Shown here: positions 52,101 through 61,700 of the stretch, piece after piece
Numbering within the stretch: the stretch's first letter is position 1
Layout of the letters: every line of letters begins with the position of its first letter
Assembly (NCBI GenBank): GCA_902491895.1
Contig: CABUJH010000002.1
Coordinates: 1 to 64,000, forward strand
DNA from: an uncultured Collinsella sp.
GTDB taxonomy: Bacteria; Actinomycetota; Coriobacteriia; Coriobacteriales; Coriobacteriaceae
DNA length: 64,000 nucleotides
Direction of reading: 5' to 3'
The notes under the pieces: model-generated
The model's input: the letters and a program-made list of their open reading frames with translations, nothing else
Database searches by the model: none
What the model was told of the DNA's origin: nothing
Program-made: the position numbers and the translations under genes

Positions 52101-53249
52101 ATGAAAACCATTAATCGTCTGGCCTCCTTTATCAAGGCCGACCACCGTTATGTATACCTGGGCACGAGCGTCATCGCGGCGCTCGGCCTGGCGTTTAGCC
52201 AGCGCAACCCCACGCCGATGAGTTTCTTGGCCCCCACCGGTATCTTCCAGGATTGCCTTTGGGCGATTCTTTGGGCCTGGCTCGTCGTGTCGGCGGCGGC
52301 GCTGGTCACCAAGCTCATGCACTGGAACGACTATCGCGAAAAGTCGCCGTTCGCATCCGAGCGCTGCCGTCGTGGCGCACGCCTGGGCAGCTACGTCGTG
52401 GTCGCCATCGCGGCAGTTTTCTTTATCGACCGCTGCGTCATGTCGTTTATCGACCTGGTGCAGGTGAGCATTGTCTCGGATTCCAACCCCAGCGACTTTT
52501 TGTCGAGCCTGGTCTACATGACCTACAAGAGCGGGGACTTCTTCATTCGCGGTATCGAGATCACCATCGCGCTTGCCACCTTCGGCACCGTCATCGCATT
52601 CTTCCTGGCGCTGCTCTTCGTGTTCCTGCGTATTCAGACGTTCGACCGCGTGGATAACGACCTGGTGCGCTTCTTTAAGAGTATCGGCCGCGGCTTTGCG
52701 ACCGTCTACTCCACCATCGTGCGCGGCACGCCCATGATGGTCCAGGGCCTGCTCATCTATTACGCGGGCTTCACCGTTTTGCGCGGCATGGGCTTCGAGA
52801 CCGCCCAGGCCAACCAGATCTGGAGCACCTTCACCGCCGGCCTCGTCACCATCTCGCTCAACTCCACCGCCTACATGATGGAGGTCCTGCGCGGCGGCAT
52901 CGAGTCCATCGATCCCGGCCAGGCCGAGGCAGCACGCTCGCTGGGCCTGTCGCAGTGGCAAGCTATGCGCAAAGTCGTGTTCCCCCAGGGCATTAAAAAC
53001 GCGATTCCGGCGCTCACCAACGAGCTCATCATCAACATCAAGGATTCGTCGGTGCTCTCGGTCATCGGCGTGTTTGACCTCATGTACGCCACCACCACCG
53101 TCGCCGGCGTGTACTACCGCCAGATGGAGGTCTACTGCGTGGCGCTCGTGGTCTACCTGATCCTGACGCTCGTGGCGAGCCGCCTGCTCGAGGCCTTTGG
53201 CAAAAAGCTCGGCGCCGAGGCTCCGGTCACGCTGCCCAGCTCCAACTAG
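52101..53249 (+). CDS. amino-acid ABC transporter permease
   Basis: A 382-residue HisM/GlnP-type permease. The ABC-binding EAA loop is [25 protein letters not shown], here anchored by [14 protein letters not shown]. The membrane domain core spans about residues 145-370. An N-terminal extension of ~130 residues with three more hydrophobic helices is longer than the usual ~220-residue permease. It starts nine bases after the binding-protein stop with GGAGG upstream and is followed by the ATPase gene 22 bp on. Confidence 0.9.
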   Translation: MKTINRLASFIKADHRYVYLGTSVIAALGLAFSQRNPTPMSFLAPTGIFQDCLWAILWAWLVVSAAALVTKLMHWNDYREKSPFASERCRRGARLGSYVVVAIAAVFFIDRCVMSFIDLVQVSIVSDSNPSDFLSSLVYMTYKSGDFFIRGIEITIALATFGTVIAFFLALLFVFLRIQTFDRVDNDLVRFFKSIGRGFATVYSTIVRGTPMMVQGLLIYYAGFTVLRGMGFETAQANQIWSTFTAGLVTISLNSTAYMMEVLRGGIESIDPGQAEAARSLGLSQWQAMRKVVFPQGIKNAIPALTNELIINIKDSSVLSVIGVFDLMYATTTVAGVYYRQMEVYCVALVVYLILTLVASRLLEAFGKKLGAEAPVTLPSSN

Positions 53250-53271
53250 GCTCAAGACGAGGAGAATCATC

Positions 53272-54057
53272 ATGGCAGATACCGCCACTACCGGCACCGC
53301 GGCCGCCGCACAGACCAATGAGCCGCTCATCCGCGTCGAGGGCCTGCGCAAGAGCTTCGGCTCGCTCGAGGTGCTCAAGGGCATCGACCTGTCCGTTAAC
53401 CCCGGCGAGGTCGTCACTATTATCGGAGCCTCGGGTTCGGGTAAGTCGACCTTCCTGCGCTGCCTCAACCTGCTCGAGACCCCGGACGCGGGCCACATCT
53501 GGTTCCACGGCCAGGACCTCACGGCCGAGCGCTGCAACATCAACAAGCTGCGTGAGGACATCGGCATGGTGTTCCAGGGCTTTAACCTGTTCAACAACAT
53601 GGACGTGCTCGACAACTGCACGCTCGCGCCCGTCACGCTCAAAAAGATGAGCAAGGCCGAGGCCGAGAAGGTCGCGATGGAGCATCTGACGAGCGTGGGG
53701 CTCGAGAAGTTCGCGCACGCCGCCGTGGGTCGCCTGTCCGGTGGTCAAAAACAGCGCGTGGCCATCGCTCGTGCCCTATGTATGAATCCGCAGATCATGC
53801 TGTTCGACGAGCCGACCTCCGCACTCGACCCCGAGATCGTGGGAGAGGTGCTCGAGGTCATGCGCAAACTTGCTGCCGACGGCATGACCATGGTCGTCGT
53901 CACGCACGAGATGGCCTTTGCCCGCACCGTGTCCGATCGCGTGGTCTTTATGGACAAGGGCGTAGTGCTCGAGGACGCCGCGCCGGCAGAGCTCTTTGGC
54001 AACCCCAAGCACCAGCGTACCCGCGAGTTCCTCTCGCGTTATCTCGAGGACAAATAA
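53272..54057 (+). CDS. amino-acid ABC transporter ATP-binding protein
   Basis: A 261-residue GlnQ/HisP-type ATPase. Walker A is [13 protein letters not shown], the Q-loop region MVFQGFNLF, signature [15 protein letters not shown], Walker [15 protein letters not shown], and the switch His lies in VVVTHEM. A ~15-residue Ala/Thr-rich N-terminal leader precedes the domain. ATG 53272 follows GACGAGGAG. It completes the importer of 51165-54057. Confidence 0.93.
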   Translation: MADTATTGTAAAAQTNEPLIRVEGLRKSFGSLEVLKGIDLSVNPGEVVTIIGASGSGKSTFLRCLNLLETPDAGHIWFHGQDLTAERCNINKLREDIGMVFQGFNLFNNMDVLDNCTLAPVTLKKMSKAEAEKVAMEHLTSVGLEKFAHAAVGRLSGGQKQRVAIARALCMNPQIMLFDEPTSALDPEIVGEVLEVMRKLAADGMTMVVVTHEMAFARTVSDRVVFMDKGVVLEDAAPAELFGNPKHQRTREFLSRYLEDK

Positions 54058-54129
54058 CCAACCGCAAGCGCTTATGTGGCAGGGCCGCTCCGGTGGGGCG
54101 GCCCTTGTCGTCACAATCGAAAGGATGTC

Positions 54130-55557
54130 ATGGCCGAGGTTTGGCGCTTCTTTGCGCATGAGGATGATTTTGCCGATTTGGACAAGGCCGGCGCATGCGA
54201 GCGCCTGGGCCGTGTGCTGTCGTTTCCGACCATTTCGAGCATGGATGCCGAGGCAGTGGACTGGCAGCCGTTCGACGACCTGCGCGCCTATATGCAGCAG
54301 GCCTGGCCGCACGTATTTACAGCGGGTAAGGTCGAGCTCATCGATCATTCGCTGCTCGTGACGCTTTCCGGCTCCGACCCCGCACTCAAGCCCGTTGTGC
54401 TCATGGGTCACATGGACGTGGTCCCCGTGGTGCCGGGTACCGAGGACGACTGGACGTACGCCCCCTTTAGCGGGCATGTAGACGACACCTACATTTGGGG
54501 TCGCGGCGCCATCGATATGAAAGACCAGGTTGCGGGCATCCTGGAGGCCGTTGAGTATGCGCTGGCGCACGGCTGGCAACACGAACGAACCCTGCTGCTG
54601 GCCTTTGGCCAGGATGAGGAGACCACGCAGTACGGCGCGGGCGCCATTGGTCGCGCGCTCGAGGAGCGTGGCGTTGAGCTTGAGTACCTGATCGACGAGG
54701 GCGACTATCGTATCGTTGCGGCTGCCGAGTACGGCGCAGGTGAGGGTTGGCTCATGCATGCCGATCTTGCCGAGAAGGGCTATACCGATATCGTGCTCAA
54801 GACGAAGAGCGAAGGCGGGCACTCTTCCAACCCTTACGGTGGCACGTCGCTCGAAGTGCTCAGCCGCGCTATTGCCGCGATTTGCGATATCGAGTGGCCG
54901 GCGCGTGTGACCGATCTGCTTGCCGCGCAGCTCGTCGAGCTGGGGCTTTATACCGCAGACGAGATTGCTACCAGCAAGGATGCCATCGTGCGCGACTGTC
55001 TCGCCAGCAAAAAGCTGTACCCGCTTGTGACCACCACCTGCGCGCCCACGCAAATCGAAGGCGGCAGTACCGGTGCCAACGTAATGCCGCAGGATATGTG
55101 GGCCAATATCAACTTCCGCATGCTCGAGGGTACGAGCGTGGCCGATGTCGTGGCCTGCTGCCGCGAGGCCGTTGCCGCCGCTGGGCTCGCTGGCCGAGTC
55201 GAGGTCGAGCTGGGCCCCGGCAGCTCCGAGCCCTCGCCGTCCCCGCGCGTGGGCGGTCCGGGGCTCGAGGCCGTTCGCGCCATTGCCACCCGCTATTTCC
55301 GTGATCCCAGGGGGACGGAGGAAAACGGATCGTCTGCGGTGGGCCAAGAGCCGATGAGCATCGTGCCCTCGACCGTGATTGGTGCAACCGACGCCGCCAA
55401 CTACCAGCGCATTTGCCACGAGTGCATCCGCTTCTCCGCCTTTGTGGTCGACGATGACGAATGCGACCGCGGCGTCCACGGCACCAACGAGCGCATCACC
55501 CGTCGCGCCTACCTCCAAGGCATCCGCTTCCTCATCGCCCTGCTCCACACGCTCTAG
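54130..55557 (+). CDS. M20-family metallopeptidase
   Basis: A 475-residue M20 peptidase. Metal-binding motifs are LMGHMDVVPVVPG (His, Asp), YIWGRGAIDMKDQ (bridging Asp), and LAFGQDEETTQYG (catalytic and metal Glu); the last metal His is in the C-terminal ICHECIRF region. The layout fits carboxypeptidase/PM20D1-like enzymes with a dimerisation lid from about residue 215. It acts on N-acyl amino acids or dipeptides. It lies 72 bp after the amino-acid importer, so it may process a peptide or acyl-amino acid whose product is imported. ATG 54130 follows AAAGGATG. Confidence 0.87.
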   Translation: MAEVWRFFAHEDDFADLDKAGACERLGRVLSFPTISSMDAEAVDWQPFDDLRAYMQQAWPHVFTAGKVELIDHSLLVTLSGSDPALKPVVLMGHMDVVPVVPGTEDDWTYAPFSGHVDDTYIWGRGAIDMKDQVAGILEAVEYALAHGWQHERTLLLAFGQDEETTQYGAGAIGRALEERGVELEYLIDEGDYRIVAAAEYGAGEGWLMHADLAEKGYTDIVLKTKSEGGHSSNPYGGTSLEVLSRAIAAICDIEWPARVTDLLAAQLVELGLYTADEIATSKDAIVRDCLASKKLYPLVTTTCAPTQIEGGSTGANVMPQDMWANINFRMLEGTSVADVVACCREAVAAAGLAGRVEVELGPGSSEPSPSPRVGGPGLEAVRAIATRYFRDPRGTEENGSSAVGQEPMSIVPSTVIGATDAANYQRICHECIRFSAFVVDDDECDRGVHGTNERITRRAYLQGIRFLIALLHTL

Positions 55558-55574
55558 AATGCGACAAAGGGATT
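55558..55574. repeat. dispersed palindromic repeat, half copy 2
   Basis: AATGCGACAAAGGGATT is a left half of the dispersed palindrome directly after the peptidase stop, with no right half. Confidence 0.55.
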
Positions 55575-55758
55575 GAGCCGGCAACTGGCAACCGGTTTCA
55601 TCGGTAATGAGATAAAAACTGTTATATAAAAAGACTAAAATATCTTCAGAAGCATATGCTGGGGTTGGTATTTCTTGAACGACTGCGGGCATGTGTCAGA
55701 CTGCCTCGGCCCTCCGGGGGGTGCCCAGGCAGGTCACCGTGTGGCTGGGGAGGAAATT

Positions 55759-58700
55759 ATGCAGGAGCTCAGAGAGACGACGTCTCTACTCGTGAATAAT
55801 GTTATCGGGGGGGGGTGTCCCAGCAGGGAACTTCCTGGTGGACATCGGCCGCGCGAGCGGTGGTCCGTCATGTCTTATGACCGTCGTCGCGGGCTGCACC
55901 CGGTCTCGCCATATGCGATTGTTCTGGCCCTCGCCATCGCGCTGACGGCGAGTTTCTTCCTGCCGGCCCGTGCGGAAGCGGCGATTTCTGACCACACGGT
56001 CACGACGATTTCGCCTTCGGGGACAACGATCAACCTGTTTGATTACTGGGTGAATCCCGATGACCATCTGTCGGTTTCCGGCAACGGCGGCATCAACGCA
56101 AACCACCAGTTCCAGTTCAAGGATCAAGGAGCCAGCGAGGAACTTAACCAGTATACGGGTGGCCCCTCTCCTCGCATCGGCATCGTGAACAGGGTTCTTA
56201 CCGACGGTTACCCGAAACTCACCGACCGCTGGGACGGAGAATCCCTCGGCTACCTGTTTGATTCCTCCACCCAGACGGGCAAGATATCCCATATGGGTGT
56301 GACGGGTCTGTTGCGGGTCAAGGACGGCTACTACGAGTATGACAGCTCGCAGAACTACGCGGCGTACAACGTCAATAAGAATGCATTTGATGTATACGAT
56401 GCCGCCGGCGTTAAGCAGGCGGGGGCTGAGCCTCATACAGTAGGCCAGTTCTTCCCCTTCGATGCGGCCACTGAGGTATTCAAGGAGGGGGACAGCGGGC
56501 TCGTCCCGAACGGCATTACGTCGCAGAACGTCGGTGACTCGCAATATAACGGTAGCAAACCCCTCAACCATTATTTCGGCCTCTCAATGTCGTCGCGCTT
56601 CGTGCAGCCGAAGGGTGGCAAAACGAACGCTGACAAGCCCATGACCTTCGAGTTCGCCGGAGACGACGACGTCTGGGTGTTCATTGATGATGTCCTCGTG
56701 GGCGACATTGGCGGCATCCACACCAGTGCTAAGCTGACCATCGACTTCCAAACGGGCGAGATTAAGGTTAACGATTCCCCAGACGGCACGCTGTTAAGCA
56801 AGTTCCAGGAAGCAAAGCAGGATACTACTAAGGGCTTCAAAGGCAACACCTTCGCTGACGGCACCAACCACACGCTCAAGTTCTTCTACTTGGAGCGTGG
56901 CGCCACCGACTCCAACATGAAGCTCAAGTACAACCTCGTGACGGTTCCCGAGTCCGACATCATCAAGTTCGACCAGGACGGCAAGTTCGTACAGGGTGCC
57001 AAGTTCCAGCTCTATAAGACCGACAAGGACTTCAAGAACGAGCTTGAGCCCCTCGGATCCGGCACCACGGACGAGGCCGGCCACCTAACGCTCACGAACG
57101 ACGATGACAACGGCGTCATCAACTTCGACGATCTCTACAACAAGGATCACAGCAACAAGTACTACCTCCTGAAGGAGACGCGCGTGCCCGAGGGATACCT
57201 CTCGAGTCTCACGGCGACGGGTGGCAGCATGCAGCTCGAGTACGTGCCCGCGAGCGCCGGGAACGGCGCGGGCGGCGTCATCATCAACCGCGGCGGTATG
57301 GACGCGGACAGCGTCGTGTGGAAGACCGGCGCGTTCGCCGGCGCGAAGGAGACCATCACCGCGCCGTCGACCGTGTACCAGGCGAATAATGACCTGACGA
57401 AGGTCAGCCTAGACTCCGGCATACTGTTCGCTGTGGTGCTCAAGCGCGATAAAAGCGCAAACGCAGATATCAAAGATCAGAACAATTGGTACGCCGTGTC
57501 GGGCGACCCATCGACGGGAATGGGGTACACCCTCGCCGGGAAGCCGAGTAAGGCCGGCGCTATCGAGGCGGCGAAGAAGGACCTGCACGCCTTCACGCTC
57601 AACACGAGCGGCCAGTACCAGGTAGAGATTCAAAATCTGCCCGGTGACATCTCCAAGTACTACTACCTGCTGAGCGGTGATGCCCGCAAGGATGCCGAGT
57701 ACACGGTGGCCATCTACTACACAGCGGCGAGCTCCATCGCCGAGGCGGATATGGACAACACGGTCCACGTGTTCAGCGATGACCTCCCCGACGGCAAGGA
57801 GAATTTCCGGCGGCAGTTCGCCACGCGCCTGCTCGTCTCGAACATCCAGAATCGCCTGTTCGTGCAGAAGACCGATACCGCGGGTAAGCCCGTTGAGGGG
57901 GCGAAGTTCGGCCTGTACACGGCCGATCAGGTGACAACAGACGCAAACGGCAAGGTCGTGCTCAAGGGCGAGCAGACCCCCTACGACACCCTGACGACGG
58001 GGTCGGTCGGCAACCCGGTCCCGCTCGAAGGTGCGGGCATATTCCCGAATACGAGCAAGGAGCACAAGCCGCTTACGAAACGCACCTACTACCTGAAGGA
58101 AATCTCAGCGCCGAGCGGTTTCCTGCTCAACGACACGTTCACCAAAGTGATTGTGGACGATTACGGCGTCCATGCCGATGCCGGTACGCGCGATGACGGC
58201 GTTTCGACGTTTGTGGGCCCGGGCGCGCTGATGAAGAGCCTGGGCCAGTTTGGCGCAGAGGGCGACATCGACAACACGCTCACGTGGATCAAGGGTGTGC
58301 GGCAGACCTCGAATGGTGTGACCGATACTGACGGTAATCTGTCGTGGAGCAATGTCGATCCCGCCGGTGCCGGCGACACGGTGCACCTCAAGTACGGTGC
58401 CAACGGACGTGTCTACCAGTATGGGCCCACCGAGGAGGGCAAACCCTACCGCTTGGAGACCGAGACGGGCTGGATACGTATGGGTATCACCCAGGACGAG
58501 CAGCCCAAGGGGACCAAGTCGAAAGGTGCCCGTGCCGATCTGCGCGACATGAACAACCTGAATGCCCTGTTTACGGGCGCCACCTGCGTGCGCGTGGCTA
58601 ACAAGCGCGAGGCGAGCCTCGAGGTGACGAAGAAGGTTGACGTGCCCGATGGACTGACGGGCAATAAGGATGCGGAGTTCACCTTCAAGTTCACCGTGCC

Positions 58701-61700
58701 CAAGGGGAAGACGTATAAGGCTGCAGTCTTCGAGAAGGCGGGCGCGGCCGATGAGAAGCAGGTCGGCGATATGTTCGACCTGACGAACGGACGCGAGCAG
58801 ACCATCACGGCCGGCCAGACGATCCGCGTGTACGGTCTCGCCGAGGGTGACAAGTATACGGTTCAGGAGCTGACCCGCGCGGGCAAGATGCCGGCCGGCT
58901 TCACGCTGACCAAGCGCGAGCAGGGCGGCAACGCCCTGGGCGGCGAGGGCGACAGCATCGAAGGCACGATTGCGAAGCAGAACGCCAACGGCACGCTGGC
59001 CGACGCCAACAAACTGGTATTCACGAACACCTACAGCGTAAAGCTGCCGGTGACGCTCACCAATGCGTTCTGGGCGCAGAAGGTGCTCCGGGGCCGTAAC
59101 TGGAAAGATGGCGATAGCTTCAAGATTTACCTGCGCGCGGACAAGGGCACGCCGGTGCCTGACGGTGCCGGGGATGCGCCCGTGAGTGATATGAAGCAGG
59201 TTGTGAAGACCGTCGAGAACGGGGACAAGTTCGACTTCGGTAAGATTGAGTACGCCAAGCCCGGCACCTACACCTATCTCATTGCCGAGGCCACGCCGTC
59301 TCAAAACGACGCTGACTGGCTGCCCGGGTTCGGGTATTCGAGCGCTTCCTACCGCGTCACGGTGACGGTGAGCGATAACGGCGACGGCACGCTGTCGCAG
59401 CCGGCAGTCAAGATGGAGCAGACCTACACCGACGACGGCATGAGCCATGAGGACAATCCGATCGAGGTCGCTGACAAAATCGCCAAGATCACGAACACGT
59501 ACCACCCGAAGGAGACCTCGGTGACGCTCAAGGCGACGAAGCGCTTCACGGGTGGCGAGCTCGCAGGGGGCGACTTCACGTTCCAGCTGCTCGACAAGGA
59601 TGGCAACGTGATCCAGACCGTCCAGAATGACAAGGACGGCAAGGTCGCCTTTGCAGCCATCGACTACGCTACGCCGGGCGAGCACGACTACGCCATCAGG
59701 GAGGTTGCCGGCAACGACCCGACCATCGTCTACGACGCGAAGGACGTGAAGGTCCACGTCAAGGTCACCGACGAGAAGGGCGAGCTGAAGGCGACCGTCA
59801 CATACGACGGCGAGAAGGCCGTGCCGACCTTCACCAACTCGAAGCCGACGACGGACGTTACCGTCGAGGCCACGAAGACCCTCAAGGGCAAGGACCTGAC
59901 GGCCGACGCGTTCACCTTCGGCCTGTACGACCAGGACGGCAACGAGGACGCTCGCGGCACCAACGATAAGAATGGCAAGGTCAAGCTGACCGTCAAGGGC
60001 CTGAACCTGGGCGAGTACGACTACACGCTCAAGGAGGTCGCTGGCAGCGATTCGACCATCACCTACGATTCCACGGAGGTGAGGGTTCACGTCTCGGTGA
60101 AGGCGGAGGGCGACAAGGCGAAGGCGACCGTCACTTACGACGGCAAGAACGATATCCCGACCTTCAAGAACACGTATCAGCCCGCCGAGACCTCGGTGAC
60201 GCTCGCGGCGAAGAAGGCCTATGTGAAGTCCGACAGCACGCCGGCTGCGCTCAAGGGCGGCGAGTTCGCCTTCGACCTGTACGAGGGCGATCTGACGGCC
60301 GAGCAGCTGAAGGGCAAGCAACCCATCCGGAGCGCCAAGAACGGCGAGGACGGCACCGTCACCTTCCCGGCCATCGACTACACCAAGGCCGGCGAGTACA
60401 AATACACCGTCGCGGAACAGGAGGGCGACCTGTCCCACGTGACCTACGACGCTACGGTGCACCATGCCGTGGTGAAGGTCATGGACAATGCCGGCAAGCT
60501 GGACGCCGCTGTTACCTACGATGGTGACAAGGCCAATGCCCCCACCTTCACGAACACCTACACCGCAAAGGGATCCGTGGAGCTGACGGCGACCAAGATC
60601 GTTGCGGTCGCGCCGGGCTTCACGCACGACACCAAGCTGAAGGGCGGCGAATACACGTTCGAGCTGAAGGACGCCGACGGCAAGGTGCTCGGCACCACGA
60701 CGAACAAGGCCGATGGCACGGTGAAGTTCACGCGCAAGTTCACGCTCTCCAACCTGGGCGGCGCTGCGAGCAAGGACTTCACCTACACCATCGCGGAGAA
60801 GCCGGGCACGGAGCCGGGCATGGTCTACGACACCCATGCGCTCATCTACAAGGTGACGGTCGCGGACGATGGCACCGGCTCGCTGACGGCCACACCGCAG
60901 GTAACGAGTGGAGACAAGACCTTCACGAACACGTACCACCCGAAGGAGACCTCGGTAACGCTCAAGGCGACGAAGCGCTTCACGGGTGGCGAGCTCGCAG
61001 GGGGCGACTTCACGTTCCAGCTGCTCGACAAGGATGGCAACGTGATCCAGACCGTCCAGAATGACAAGGACGGCAAGGTCGCCTTTGCAGCCATCGACTA
61101 CGCTACGCCGGGCGAGCACGACTACGCCATCAGGGAGGTTGCCGGCAACGACCCGACCGTCGTGTACGACACGAAGGACGTGAAGGTCCACGTCAAGGTC
61201 TCCGATGAGAAGGGCGAGCTGAAGGCGACCGCCACCTACGACGGCGAGGCCGACGTTCCGACCTTCACCAACTCGAAGCCGACGACGGACGTTACCGTCG
61301 AGGCGACGAAGATCCTCACGGGCAAGGACCTGACGGCCGACGCGTTCACCTTCGGCCTGTACGACCAGGCCGGCAACGAGGTCGCCAAGGGCACCAACGA
61401 CCGGGGCGGCAAGGTCGAGCTGGCCGTCAAGAACCTGAACCTGGGCGAGTACGACTACACGCTCAAGGAGGAGAAAGCCAGCCAGACCGTCGACGGCGTG
61501 GCCTACGACGCCAAGGAAGTCAAGGTCCACGTCAAGGTAGAGCAGAACCAGGGCGACAACAACAAGACGAAGGTGACCGTCACCTATGACGGTGCCGCTA
61601 CGGCTCCCACCTTCAACAACACCTACGACGCAAAGGGTTCCGTAATCCTGACGGCGACCAAGACCATCAAGGTTGCGGACGGCTTCGACCACACGACGAA

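Noticed and set aside
55576..55758. c-di-GMP (GEMM) riboswitch in the adhesin leader
   Set aside because: The leader has a small CTGCCT/AGGCAG pairing, but I cannot find the conserved GEMM core sequences.
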